Source: Ponticaulis koreensis DSM 19734
GTDB lineage: Bacteria > Pseudomonadota > Alphaproteobacteria > Caulobacterales > Hyphomonadaceae
Reading direction: 5' to 3'
Assembly: GCF_000420665.1 (NCBI RefSeq)
Contig: NZ_ATVJ01000001.1
Coordinates: 744,001 to 808,000 of the forward strand
DNA length: 64,000 bases
This document shows, piece after piece, positions 44,029 to 52,743 of this stretch. The stretch's first letter is position 1; every line of letters starts with the position of its first letter. The notes below the pieces were generated by a model. That model was not told where the DNA came from. It made no database searches and saw only the letters and a list, made by a program, of their open reading frames with translations. A program made the position numbers and the translations under genes.

Positions 44029-44096
44029 ATTTGTCGATGCGACGTCTTGAAGCCTGTTACAAACGGCAAATTTCATTTTCTAAAAGGATTGCGGTC

Positions 44097-44105
44097 TGTG
44101 GATGA
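44097..44105 (-). promoter_or_regulatory. DnaA-box-like site 2
   Basis: The second copy of TGTGGATGA in the same 12-base context and orientation as site 1. A same-strand array of near-consensus boxes is what an initiator complex needs. Confidence 0.65.
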
Positions 44106-44146
44106 ACTGTGATTAGCCGGATGAAAACCGCCGGACATGTGGAAAG

Positions 44147-44161
44147 TTAATAGATTGTTAA
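44147..44161. promoter_or_regulatory. CtrA-type box TTAA-N7-TTAA
   Basis: A perfect TTAA-N7-TTAA element (spacer TAGATTG) 57 bases before hemE. The right TTAA is also the left arm of an inverted repeat TTAACCA/TGGTTAA (44158-44178). In Caulobacter, CtrA binds such boxes in the origin to silence replication in swarmer cells. A weaker TTAA-N7-TAAA follows at 44175-44189. Confidence 0.7.
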
Positions 44162-44217
44162 CCAACCACACTGGTTAAGAAATAGTAAATAATTGAGTCT
44201 TATATAAGGATTGGGTA

Positions 44218-45264
44218 ATGGCTGGTGCGGAAAACTCCCTTTTCATTAAAACCTTGAAGGGCGAAAGATCGCATAGGCCTCCGGTATGGTTGATGAGACA
44301 GGCGGGCCGATATCTGCCTGAGTACCGGGAGATACGTGCAACTGCGAAAGACTTTCTGGATTTTTGCTACACGCCATCTCTGTCAGTGGAAGCAACTCTG
44401 CAACCTTTGAGACGCTATCCGTTCGACGCAGCCATTCTTTTCGCAGATATTTTGCTCGTCCTTGACGCAATGGACCGTGGTTTGCGTTTTGAGGCGGGTG
44501 AGGGGCCGATTCTGAACCCTCTTGATAGGGCGAGTGATCTGGAAGCTGTTTCGCTCTCTAAGGTCATGCAGCGCGTTTCTCCGGTTATGGAGACAGTCGA
44601 GCGTCTGAAGGCGGCACTACCGGAGGGATTCCCGCTCATCGGGTTTGCCGGTTCACCCTGGACAGTGGCTGTTTACGCAATCGAGGGCCGCGGCGGCACA
44701 GACAAGAAAAATCCTAAGCTCTGGGCGTATACACGACCGGATGATCTGAAGGCAGTTCTGGACTATCTCGTTGTTGTTACAACAGAATATCTGAAAACTC
44801 AGGTCGAGGCAGGCGCGGATGCGCTGATGCTGTTCGATAGTTGGGCTGAAAATCTTCCAGATCATGTCTTTGACTGGCTGGTCATTGAGCCAACCCGAAA
44901 GCTCGTCGAAAACCTGCGTAGTGCCGGTGTGACCGTACCAATTATCGGTTTCCCACGTGGTGCAGGCGCGAAACTCGCTGATTATGTCGCTCAGACCGGT
45001 GTAAATGCCGTCGGCCTTGATACCGGTCAGGTCCCGAGCTTCGTAAATACTTCACTACCGAAGGGTTTTCCTGTCCAGGGACACCTTGATCCGTTGTCTG
45101 TGATCGCCGGTGGAAAACAAATGCTTGATCGGGCTGATCAGATCATAGAAGCTTATCGCGCTGATGGACGTCCTCACGTGTTTAATCTCGGTCATGGTAT
45201 TACGCCAGATGCGAAGCCGGAACACGTAGAAACGCTCATGAAGCATATTCAGGCGATGGGATAA
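44218..45264 (+). CDS. hemE: HemE, uroporphyrinogen decarboxylase
   Basis: 348 residues. The family signature PPVWLMRQAGRYLPEYREIR (with the substrate-binding Arg) is at the N terminus, followed by DAAILFADILLVLDAM (catalytic Asp) and GFAGSPWTVAVYAIEGRGG. It decarboxylates uroporphyrinogen III to coproporphyrinogen III in heme synthesis. It starts immediately after the putative origin; in Caulobacter the hemE promoter lies within the origin and is tied to replication control. hemJ follows after 9 bases. Confidence 0.97.
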   Translation: MAGAENSLFIKTLKGERSHRPPVWLMRQAGRYLPEYREIRATAKDFLDFCYTPSLSVEATLQPLRRYPFDAAILFADILLVLDAMDRGLRFEAGEGPILNPLDRASDLEAVSLSKVMQRVSPVMETVERLKAALPEGFPLIGFAGSPWTVAVYAIEGRGGTDKKNPKLWAYTRPDDLKAVLDYLVVVTTEYLKTQVEAGADALMLFDSWAENLPDHVFDWLVIEPTRKLVENLRSAGVTVPIIGFPRGAGAKLADYVAQTGVNAVGLDTGQVPSFVNTSLPKGFPVQGHLDPLSVIAGGKQMLDRADQIIEAYRADGRPHVFNLGHGITPDAKPEHVETLMKHIQAMG

Positions 45265-45273
45265 GACAGATCA

Positions 45274-45702
45274 ATGCTGTACGATTGGGTCAGAGCGTTT
45301 CACATTATTTTTGCGATCGCCTGGATGGCGGGGCTGTTAATGTTGCCGCGCTTGATGGTCTATCGTCTGGAAGCGACGCCGGGCGGTGAAACCGATCTGA
45401 CGATGCAGAAGGCGATTTCCCGCCTGAAAGCCATCATTCTGACCCCGTCTATGATTATTGTCTGGGTGCTTGGCCTCACAATGGCATTTATGCAGGGCCA
45501 GATTATTCTGACATTCGGCTGGTTTCATCTGAAACTTCTCACGGTCGTAGGTATTTCTGCCATGCATGGGGTGTTTATTGGTATGAATAAAAAAATCGGC
45601 ACCGAAAAAGCGCCTAAGCCGAAAACACTTAGAATGATCAATGAAGTACCGTTTGTTCTGATGATTTTTGCAGTCATTGCAGTCGTCGTTCAGCCATTCT
45701 GA
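45274..45702 (+). CDS. hemJ: HemJ, protoporphyrinogen IX oxidase (UPF0093)
   Basis: 142 residues with four hydrophobic helices. It starts VRAFHIIFAIAWMAGLLMLPRLMVY, which carries the conserved His of HemJ; FGWFHLKLLTVVGISAMHGVF has the second His and the conserved Lys. HemJ oxidises protoporphyrinogen IX to protoporphyrin IX and is the usual form in alphaproteobacteria in place of HemG/HemY. The hemE neighbour supports the heme role. About 120 bases to rho probably contain the rho promoter. Confidence 0.93.
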   Translation: MLYDWVRAFHIIFAIAWMAGLLMLPRLMVYRLEATPGGETDLTMQKAISRLKAIILTPSMIIVWVLGLTMAFMQGQIILTFGWFHLKLLTVVGISAMHGVFIGMNKKIGTEKAPKPKTLRMINEVPFVLMIFAVIAVVVQPF

Positions 45703-45825
45703 TCTTGACGTTTTGCCGGTTTGATGTCTTTTACTCACAAGCCTCATTCGTAGGCGTGTAATAATCTTCACCTTATATCCCCGACATTGCTGGCGCATTT
45801 GCGCTGCAACTTTTGGCGTGAGTCC

Positions 45826-47112
45826 ATGACAGAACAAATTGCTGAACAGCAACGGGTCGCTCTTCGCGATCTAAAACTCAAAAATCCGACAGAACTTCTC
45901 GAAGTCGCTGAAAAGCTCGAGATCGAGAATGCGTCGTCCCTGCGTACGCAGGAGCTCCTTTTTGCTATCCTGAAAGAATATGCCGATAACGGTACCGAGA
46001 TTGTCGGCGCCGGCGTTATGGAAGTTCTTTCAGACGGCTTCGGTTTTCTCCGGTCGCCGGAATCCAACTATCTTCCAGGGCCTGACGATATCTATGTCAG
46101 CCCGCAACTGATTAAGAAATTTGGTCTACGTACGGGTGATACGGTTGAAGGTGAAATCCGATCACCACGTGATGGCGAACGTTATTTTGCGCTCGTTAAA
46201 GCGACTACGATCAACTTCGAAGATTTTGAAAAAGCAAAACACAAAATCCACTTTGACAATCTGACGCCGCTTTATCCTGAAGAGCGTCTGGTTATGTCGC
46301 CTAATGATCCGACGAGAAAGGATCGTTCTGGCCGTGTGATCGATATTGTTGCGCCAATCGGTAAAGGTCAGCGCGCGTTGATCGTTGCGCCGCCGCGTAC
46401 CGGTAAAACAGTTCTTCTTCAGAATATCGCGGCGAGCATCGAAGCGAACCATCCTGAATGTTATCTCATTGTACTTCTTATCGACGAACGTCCGGAAGAA
46501 GTTACGGACATGAAACGCTCTGTGAAGGGTGAAGTTGTGTCTTCTACATTCGACGAACCAGCACAGCGCCACGTTCAGGTCGCTGAGATGGTGATCGAGA
46601 AAGCAAAGCGTCTGGCAGAACATGGCCGCGACGTTGTTATTCTGCTCGATTCGATCACGCGTCTTGGTCGTGCGTACAACACGACTGTTCCTTCCTCCGG
46701 TAAGGTCCTGACAGGTGGTGTTGATGCAAACGCGCTTCAGCGTCCAAAGCGCTTCTTCGGTGCCGCACGTAATCTGGAGCAGGGTGGATCTCTGACCATC
46801 ATCGCGACAGCTCTGATCGAAACCGGCTCCCGTATGGACGAGGTCATCTTCGAGGAATTCAAAGGTACAGGTAACTCCGAGGTTGTTCTCGACCGTAAGG
46901 TTGCCGATAAGCGCGTCTTCCCTGCGATCGATATTCTCAAGTCCGGTACGCGTAAGGAAGAGCTTATTACGCCGAAAGAACACCTCACCAAGGTTTATGT
47001 TCTGCGCCGTATCCTCAACCCAATGGGTACCGCAGACGCGATCGACTTCCTGCTCGATAAACTTCGTCAGACGAAAGATAATGACGAGTTCTTCTCAAGC
47101 ATGAATAACTAA
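45826..47112 (+). CDS. rho: Rho, transcription termination factor
   Basis: 428 residues from ATG 45826. The N-terminal Rho_N helix bundle ([20 protein letters not shown]) and the RNA-binding cold-shock-like domain ([20 protein letters not shown]) are followed by the ATPase core, with Walker [18 protein letters not shown] (about 185-200), Walker [18 protein letters not shown] and the Q/R-loop region. It ends transcripts by translocating along RNA. A longer start at 45787 is less likely because no ribosome site precedes it. A parS site follows 15 bases after the stop. Confidence 0.97.
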   Translation: MTEQIAEQQRVALRDLKLKNPTELLEVAEKLEIENASSLRTQELLFAILKEYADNGTEIVGAGVMEVLSDGFGFLRSPESNYLPGPDDIYVSPQLIKKFGLRTGDTVEGEIRSPRDGERYFALVKATTINFEDFEKAKHKIHFDNLTPLYPEERLVMSPNDPTRKDRSGRVIDIVAPIGKGQRALIVAPPRTGKTVLLQNIAASIEANHPECYLIVLLIDERPEEVTDMKRSVKGEVVSSTFDEPAQRHVQVAEMVIEKAKRLAEHGRDVVILLDSITRLGRAYNTTVPSSGKVLTGGVDANALQRPKRFFGAARNLEQGGSLTIIATALIETGSRMDEVIFEEFKGTGNSEVVLDRKVADKRVFPAIDILKSGTRKEELITPKEHLTKVYVLRRILNPMGTADAIDFLLDKLRQTKDNDEFFSSMNN

Positions 47113-47127
47113 ACGCCCGTCAGGGAT

Positions 47128-47143
47128 TGTTTCACGTGAAACA
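47128..47143. promoter_or_regulatory. parS site 1 (rho-mnmE gap)
   Basis: TGTTTCACGTGAAACA, a perfect parS; the flanking bases extend the palindrome to 18 (TTGTTTCACGTGAAACAA). It lies in the 48-base gap between rho and mnmE and is a predicted ParB loading site. Confidence 0.93.
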
Positions 47144-47160
47144 ATGATCAGGTTAGAGCG

Positions 47161-48498
47161 ATGACACATCAGGAAACTGACACCATCATCGCTCTATCAT
47201 CCGGCCAAGGCCGCTCCGGAATCGCAGTCGTTCGTATATCCGGTCCCAAGTCCGATAAAATTCTCAAACAGCTTACGCACTTCAGATTACCGCCGCCGCG
47301 CAAAGCTGCGACGCGCTGGCTTCATGATTCTGATGGTGTTCGTTTCGATGAAGCGCTCGTTTTGAGGTTTTCAGCACCCAATAGCTTTACCGGCGAGGAC
47401 TGCGCCGAGATTCACTGTCATGGCAGTCCTGCAATTGTCGAAGCCATTCTGATAGAAGCGACGCGACTGAAAAAGGTTCGGCTTGCCGAGCGAGGGGAGT
47501 TTTCCCGCCGTGCGTTTGAGAATGGTAAGCTCGATCTTTTACAGGCTGAGGGCATCGCCGATCTGATTGATGCGAATAGCATCGCGCAAATGAAACAGGC
47601 AGCGCGGTTTGTTGGCGGCGACGCGTCCGAACGTATTGAGACTTGGCGGAAAATTATTCTCGAGGCGTCTGCGTATCTGGCGGCATCTATCGACTTTTCG
47701 GATGAAGGCGATGTGGGTGAAGAGGCTCATGCGCCTGTGGTTGGCTTGATCGATGAGTTGATTTCGGAATTCAACGCTGCGCTGACAGATGCTAAGTCCG
47801 CGTCTCGAATTCGCGATGGTCTTCGTATAGCAATTCTTGGAAAGCCGAACGCCGGAAAATCTACACTGATAAATGCGCTCGCAAAGCGCGATGCGGCAAT
47901 TGTCTCTGATATTCCGGGTACAACGCGGGACGTTCTAGAGACGCATATTGTTCTCAACGGTGTTCCCGTAACAGTCGCCGATACCGCGGGCCTTCGTCTA
48001 ACTGAAGATCCGATCGAAGCGGAGGGTGTGAAACGGGCACGCCGATGGGCTGAAGACGCCGACATCCGGATATTTCTGACGCGCGCTGATGATGACATCG
48101 GAGATCGCCCGACTGAGCTCGGACCAAATGATATCTGGGTAATAAGTCAGGCCGACCGCGCTGACGGTGATCTTTTCCCAAATGAAGTTGATCTGTCATT
48201 GGCGGTAGCGACGGGGCAGGGGATGGACACTTTGGAGTCCACACTTCTCCAGAAAGTTGTCGGGCTCACAAGCTCCGACGAAGCCCCGACGGTTGTTCGG
48301 TTGAGGCATATTGAGAGCCTCAACGAAAGCCTTGACGCTCTGCAGCGAGCAAAAACACTTCTTATGGAAATTGGGGATGTTGATCTCGCCGCTTTTGAGT
48401 TATCAATCGCGAGAACTTCACTCGATCAGATCCTGGGCCATGTAGATGTTGAAGACATTCTTGGCGAAGTGTTCTCCGGATTTTGCGTCGGGAAATAG
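47161..48498 (+). CDS. mnmE: MnmE, tRNA modification GTPase
   Basis: 445 residues. The N-terminal folate-binding domain starts DTIIALSSGQGRSGIAVVRISGP; the G domain has G1 LGKPNAGKSTL (about residue 226), G2 and the G3 DTAGLRLTEDP; the C terminus is FCVGK, whose Cys is required for catalysis. With MnmG it adds carboxymethylaminomethyl (or taurinomethyl-type) groups to wobble U34 of tRNA. mnmG follows after 21 bases, with parS site 2 between them. Confidence 0.97.
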   Translation: MTHQETDTIIALSSGQGRSGIAVVRISGPKSDKILKQLTHFRLPPPRKAATRWLHDSDGVRFDEALVLRFSAPNSFTGEDCAEIHCHGSPAIVEAILIEATRLKKVRLAERGEFSRRAFENGKLDLLQAEGIADLIDANSIAQMKQAARFVGGDASERIETWRKIILEASAYLAASIDFSDEGDVGEEAHAPVVGLIDELISEFNAALTDAKSASRIRDGLRIAILGKPNAGKSTLINALAKRDAAIVSDIPGTTRDVLETHIVLNGVPVTVADTAGLRLTEDPIEAEGVKRARRWAEDADIRIFLTRADDDIGDRPTELGPNDIWVISQADRADGDLFPNEVDLSLAVATGQGMDTLESTLLQKVVGLTSSDEAPTVVRLRHIESLNESLDALQRAKTLLMEIGDVDLAAFELSIARTSLDQILGHVDVEDILGEVFSGFCVGK

Positions 48499-48514
48499 TG
48501 TTTCACGTGAAACA
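48499..48514. promoter_or_regulatory. parS site 2 (mnmE-mnmG gap)
   Basis: TGTTTCACGTGAAACA, a perfect parS. It begins at the base after the mnmE stop codon and ends 5 bases before the mnmG start, so it fills almost the whole 21-base gap. Confidence 0.93.
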
Positions 48515-48519
48515 TATTA

Positions 48520-50424
48520 ATGGGAGACAGGCTCGTGACCGAGTTTGATGTCATTATTGTTGGTGGCGGGCATGCCGGAACGGAAGCTGCAGCGGCGTCT
48601 GCACGAATGGGTGCGCGCACGGCATTGGTAACCTATAAGGCCGATAAGATCGGAGAGATGTCCTGTAATCCGGCGATTGGCGGGTTGGGTAAGGGGCACC
48701 TCGTTCGCGAGGTTGATGCGCTTGATGGTATCATGGCGCGTGTAGCTGATCAGGCAGGCATTCAATATCGTCTCCTAAATCGCTCTAAGGGGCCAGCTGT
48801 GCAGGGGCCGCGATCACAAGCCGATCGGAAGCTTTATCGTGAAGCCATGCAGCGCGAGATCGAAAGCACCGAGAACCTCACAGTGATAGAAGATGGCGTG
48901 GATGACCTGATCGTAGAAGATGGACACGTAGCTGGCGTGATCTGCGCGTCGGGCCAGAAAGTTCATTCCAAAGCCGTCGTTCTGACAACAGGTACATTCC
49001 TGCGTGGTTTGATCCATCGCGGTGATGAACGCATTCCGGCGGGGCGAGTCGGTGAAGCTCCGAGCATAGAGCTCTCTAGGCGTCTTTTGGCGCTGGAGCT
49101 GCCGCTTGGTCGCCTGAAAACAGGAACGCCAGCGCGTCTCGATGGGAAAACCATTGATTGGGATAAGCTAGAAATGCAGAACGCCGACGAAGATCCGGTC
49201 GCATTTTCTTTCCTGACCGAGAAGGTCGAGGTGCCTCAGATCGCGTGTGGTATCACTTGGACCAATGGCGAGACCCATAAAGTCATTCAGGAAAACCTCT
49301 CTAAGTCGGCGGTGTATTCCGGCGCGATTGAGGGGCGGGGACCGCGATATTGCCCGAGCATTGAAGACAAGGTCCATAAGTTTGCAGACCGTGACCGCCA
49401 TCAGGTTTTCCTTGAACCTGAAGGTCTCGACGATGACACAGTGTATCCGAACGGCATTTCTTCTTCTTTGCCGGCTGATGTTCAGGATGCGTTTATTCGC
49501 ACTATTCCCGGCCTTGAGAATGTTCGGATCATCCAGCCTGGTTATGCCATTGAATATGATTATGTCGACCCGCGCGCACTCACACGAACTCTCGAGGTGA
49601 AAGCGCTTCCAGGTCTTTATCTGGCAGGTCAGATTAATGGCACCACCGGCTATGAAGAAGCAGCAGCTCAGGGACTAATCGCTGGGCTCAACGCCGCACG
49701 TCAATCGGCCGATCAGGGCGCAGAGCCAATCGTATTCGATAGAGCTGAGGCGTATATTGGTGTTATGATCGATGATCTTACAACACGCGGCGTTACCGAG
49801 CCCTATCGTATGTTCACATCGCGCGCGGAATACCGTCTGCATCTTCGTGCCGACAATGCGGATCAACGATTGACTAAACGAGGCCGTGAGATCGGCTGCG
49901 TGAAGGATAAGCGCTGGGATGCCTTCAGCGCAAAACGCGCGAAACTTGATAAAGCGCAGGATATGCTGTCATCTCTCGCGCTCACACCGAACGAGGCTCA
50001 AGCTATTGGCATTGAGATCAAGCTGGATGGACGCCGGCGCACGGCATTCGAGCTTCTGACCTACCAAGGCGTGACGCTGGATATGCTCTCAGCGAAATGG
50101 CCGGAGCTCAACTCTATTGAACCCAAGATACTCGAGCAGGCTGAGATTGAAGCTCGCTATGCGAGTTATTTGGAACGGCAGGCGTCGGATATTGCGTCTC
50201 TGCGCAAGGATGAGAAACGAAGCATTCCAACTAATATCGTATATGAGGAGGTTGGTTCTCTGTCGAATGAGATCCGTGAGAAGCTTAACCATATCCGACC
50301 GGAAACGATCGCCCAGGCTCAACGCATTGAAGGCATGACGCCAAGCGCCATTCTCGCCATTCTCAGTCATATGCGAAAGCGTGACAAAGCGGCTGACGTC
50401 GCTCAGCAGGCGTCGGGTAGCTGA
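48520..50424 (+). CDS. mnmG: MnmG (GidA), tRNA U34 carboxymethylaminomethyl enzyme
   Basis: 634 residues; ATG 48520 is used, though GTG 48535 would also keep the FAD motif. The FAD-binding [22 protein letters not shown] is at the N terminus; the signature [24 protein letters not shown] is near residue 370, and the Cys motif [15 protein letters not shown] (GidA motif) is present. It forms a complex with MnmE to modify wobble U34. The stop overlaps the rsmG start by one base (TGATG), so the two are coupled. Confidence 0.96.
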   Translation: MGDRLVTEFDVIIVGGGHAGTEAAAASARMGARTALVTYKADKIGEMSCNPAIGGLGKGHLVREVDALDGIMARVADQAGIQYRLLNRSKGPAVQGPRSQADRKLYREAMQREIESTENLTVIEDGVDDLIVEDGHVAGVICASGQKVHSKAVVLTTGTFLRGLIHRGDERIPAGRVGEAPSIELSRRLLALELPLGRLKTGTPARLDGKTIDWDKLEMQNADEDPVAFSFLTEKVEVPQIACGITWTNGETHKVIQENLSKSAVYSGAIEGRGPRYCPSIEDKVHKFADRDRHQVFLEPEGLDDDTVYPNGISSSLPADVQDAFIRTIPGLENVRIIQPGYAIEYDYVDPRALTRTLEVKALPGLYLAGQINGTTGYEEAAAQGLIAGLNAARQSADQGAEPIVFDRAEAYIGVMIDDLTTRGVTEPYRMFTSRAEYRLHLRADNADQRLTKRGREIGCVKDKRWDAFSAKRAKLDKAQDMLSSLALTPNEAQAIGIEIKLDGRRRTAFELLTYQGVTLDMLSAKWPELNSIEPKILEQAEIEARYASYLERQASDIASLRKDEKRSIPTNIVYEEVGSLSNEIREKLNHIRPETIAQAQRIEGMTPSAILAILSHMRKRDKAADVAQQASGS

Positions 50425-51041
50425 TGACTTACGAAAAGTTTTTGGATCGTATCGGCTTCGATGTTTCACGTGAAACATTCGAAAAGCTCTGCCGATACCA
50501 CGACCTGCTTCTGCTCTGGAGCAAGACACACAATCTGATTGGACCGAGAGAGCGCAGCGAGTTATGGGATCGGCACTTCGTCGATTGTATTCAGGTCTGG
50601 CCGTTGGTTCGTGAAGGACGGGTCATCCTCGACATCGGAACCGGCGCGGGATTGCCTGGAATTGTAATGGCCTGCTGCGCAGACCCAGAAGTGCATGAAA
50701 TCGTCCTGGTGGAGTCTTTATCGAAACGATGCGCCTTTCTCAGAACCGTTGTTCGTGAACTAGATTTGCCCGCGACCATTGAGAATTCTCGCGTTGAAGA
50801 TGTTTCACGTGAAACAGTCAATTTCGTGACCGCACGCGCTGTGACCGATCTGACCGGATTGATCCAATATTCCGAGAAATGGCTTAAAAACTCGGCAGTA
50901 GGGGTGTTTCTCAAGGGGAAAAACTGGAAAACCGAATTGACCGAAGCCCAGTCTTATTGGACTTTTAAATCTGACGTTACGCCGAGCGTGAGCGATTCCG
51001 ACGGCGTTATTTTTTCTGTATCGGAGGTACGCCGTGTCTAA
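50424..51041 (+). CDS. rsmG: RsmG (GidB), 16S rRNA 7-methylguanosine methyltransferase
   Basis: 205 residues. The SAM-binding motif VILDIGTGAGLPGIVMA is at about residue 67, and HNLIGPRERSELWDRHFVDC and the later VTARAVTDL complete the family pattern. It methylates G527 of 16S rRNA. Two perfect parS sites lie in the coding frame (50462-50477, 50801-50816), and each is read as DVSRET, so the same hexapeptide appears at about residues 13-18 and 126-131. It overlaps parA by 8 bases. Confidence 0.95.
   Translation: MTYEKFLDRIGFDVSRETFEKLCRYHDLLLLWSKTHNLIGPRERSELWDRHFVDCIQVWPLVREGRVILDIGTGAGLPGIVMACCADPEVHEIVLVESLSKRCAFLRTVVRELDLPATIENSRVEDVSRETVNFVTARAVTDLTGLIQYSEKWLKNSAVGVFLKGKNWKTELTEAQSYWTFKSDVTPSVSDSDGVIFSVSEVRRV
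50462..50477. promoter_or_regulatory. parS site 3 (inside rsmG)
   Basis: TGTTTCACGTGAAACA, a perfect parS within the rsmG coding sequence, about 40 bases after the start. It is translated as part of FDVSRETF, so coding and partition functions share the same bases. Confidence 0.93.
50801..50816. promoter_or_regulatory. parS site 4 (inside rsmG)
   Basis: TGTTTCACGTGAAACA, a second perfect parS in rsmG, 339 bases after site 3 and in the same reading frame (translated as EDVSRETV). Confidence 0.93.
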
Positions 51042-51840
51042 ATCCCGCATCTTGGCTGTTGTTAACCAGAAGGGTGGAGTTGGTAAGACGACGACTTCGA
51101 TCAACCTTGGTACTGCTCTGGCAGCAGTTGGCCGCAAGGTCCTGATTGTCGATTTTGATGCGCAGGGCAATGCGTCTACCGGTCTTGGTGTCGGTGTGCG
51201 TGACCGTAAAATCACGTCGTATGACGTAGTTGTCGACAAGGTTCCTCTGGAAGACGCCGCTGTAAAAACGCTGGTTCCCGGCCTTGAACTGGTACCAGGC
51301 GACGAAAATCTCGCCGGTGTTGAAACAGCGCTTGCACACGACCCGAAACGATCTTTCCGTTTGCGTGATGCGCTTCGTAGCTATCGTGAACGGGCAGGGG
51401 CTGACGGCTATGACATTATTCTGATTGATTGCCCGCCATCCCTCTCATCACTGACGATCAATGCAATGACAGCAAGCGACTCCCTGCTCGTGCCACTGCA
51501 GTGCGAATTTTATGCGATGGAAGGCCTGTCGCAATTGCTGCGCACCGTTCAGATCGTGAAGAGTGGCCTTAATCCAGATCTCGACATTCAGGGCATCATC
51601 CTGACCATGTTCGATAAGCGAAACAAACTTTCTGGCGAAGTCGAACAGGAAGCACGTGAAAAGCTCGGCGGTAAGGTCTATATCTACGACACAGTTATTC
51701 CGCGTAACGTGAAACTCTCGGAAGCGCCAGGCTATGGTAAGCCGGCACTTCTTTATGATTATAAGTGTTCCGGCAGTGAGGCATATATCCGTCTTGCGTC
51801 TGAATTACTTCACCGTGAACGAGCATTGGTGGCAGCCTGA
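51034..51840 (+). CDS. parA: ParA, chromosome-partitioning ATPase
   Basis: 268 residues. The deviant Walker A NQKGGVGKTTTSINLG is at about residues 12-27, with the signature lysine of the MinD/ParA family; A' VLIVDFDAQGNAST and Walker B ILIDCPPSLSSLT follow. ATP-bound ParA dimers bind DNA and pull ParB-parS complexes apart. It overlaps the rsmG end by 8 bases, and parB starts one base after its stop. The four nearby parS sites are the expected targets of the system. Confidence 0.97.
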   Translation: MSKSRILAVVNQKGGVGKTTTSINLGTALAAVGRKVLIVDFDAQGNASTGLGVGVRDRKITSYDVVVDKVPLEDAAVKTLVPGLELVPGDENLAGVETALAHDPKRSFRLRDALRSYRERAGADGYDIILIDCPPSLSSLTINAMTASDSLLVPLQCEFYAMEGLSQLLRTVQIVKSGLNPDLDIQGIILTMFDKRNKLSGEVEQEAREKLGGKVYIYDTVIPRNVKLSEAPGYGKPALLYDYKCSGSEAYIRLASELLHRERALVAA

Positions 51841-51841
51841 A

Positions 51842-52732
51842 ATGAGCGAAGAGCGCAAAAATAGTCGACTTGGCAAGGGGTTATCGGCTCTTATTGGTGA
51901 ATACGACACCTTTGAAGCACCTGAAGGCGCGTCCGATTCTGTCAAAGAAATTCAAATGTTGCGCATGGCACAGGTTCGCGCGAACCCGCAGCAGCCACGT
52001 AAGAAATTCGACGAAAGAAAGCTTGCAGAACTGACGGCATCTGTGAAAGCGCATGGCGTTCTCACGCCTATTCTTGTACGCGAAGTCGATCACGCCGATT
52101 ACAAATTCCAGATCATCGCGGGCGAGCGTCGTTTTCGTGCGTCCAAAGCGGCTGAACTTGAAGAGATTCCGGCGCGCATTCTGAAAACGAACGATCTCCA
52201 ACTACTGGAGATTGGTCTGATCGAGAACGTTCAGCGTGAAGACCTCAACGCGATGGAAGAAGCTGAAGGTTATCAGGCTTTGATGTCGCGTTTCGGTAAA
52301 ACTCAAGAAACTGTAGCAGAATCAGTCGGTAAGAGCCGGGCGCATGTCGCGAATATGCTTCGTCTTCTGAATCTGCCAGAATCTGTGCGCGATCACTTGC
52401 GGGCAGGGGATATTACTGCAGGTCACGCACGTGCGGCGCTTGCATCCGATGACCCTGATGCTGTTGTCGAACAGGTTATGGCCAGAAAATTGTCTGTCCG
52501 TGAGACTGAAGCGCTTGTTCGCAAGATGGCCGCCGGCGATCTGAACGGTAAGGGCGGCGCAAAAGCCATCGAAGAAAAAGATGTCGATACCGAAGCGTTG
52601 GAAGCTGATCTGTCACGTGCTCTTGGATTAGTCGTCGATATCAAAGCCAAAGCGAATGGCGGTGAGATCAAGATCAAATATCGCGATCTGGAACAGCTCG
52701 ACGATATCTGCCGCCGCCTCAGCCGAAATTAA
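51842..52732 (+). CDS. parB: ParB, parS-binding CTPase
   Basis: 296 residues from ATG 51842 (MSEERKNSRLGKGLSALIGE, the ParA-interacting N terminus). The CTP-binding motif IIAGERRFRASKAA (GERR) is near residue 88, the HTH region with ETVAESVGKSRAHVANMLRLLNLP is around residues 155-185, and a C-terminal dimer domain ends the protein. ParB loads at parS, slides along DNA, and recruits ParA and SMC. The one-base gap after parA suggests a single operon. Length is normal. Confidence 0.97.
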   Translation: MSEERKNSRLGKGLSALIGEYDTFEAPEGASDSVKEIQMLRMAQVRANPQQPRKKFDERKLAELTASVKAHGVLTPILVREVDHADYKFQIIAGERRFRASKAAELEEIPARILKTNDLQLLEIGLIENVQREDLNAMEEAEGYQALMSRFGKTQETVAESVGKSRAHVANMLRLLNLPESVRDHLRAGDITAGHARAALASDDPDAVVEQVMARKLSVRETEALVRKMAAGDLNGKGGAKAIEEKDVDTEALEADLSRALGLVVDIKAKANGGEIKIKYRDLEQLDDICRRLSRN

Positions 52733-52743
52733 TTTTCTGAAAA

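Larger units (their letters stand above)
43893..44217. other. putative chromosomal replication origin (oriC, Cori type)
   Basis: This 325-bp gap lies between the ppsR and hemE genes, the place of the mapped origin in Caulobacter crescentus. It contains two identical TCTGTGGATGAA repeats (DnaA-box-like, at 44019-44030 and 44096-44107), a perfect inverted repeat TCCACAG/CTGTGGA at 43909-43925, a CtrA-type box at 44147-44161, and GANTC sites at 43939-43943 and 44195-44199. The right end is AT-rich. All neighbouring genes on both sides point away from it. Function is inferred from synteny and motifs. Confidence 0.85.

Noticed and set aside
46162-46983. 273-residue open frame on the minus strand
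   Set aside because: It lies entirely antisense to rho, has no family resemblance and no ribosome site; it follows from the codon bias of rho.
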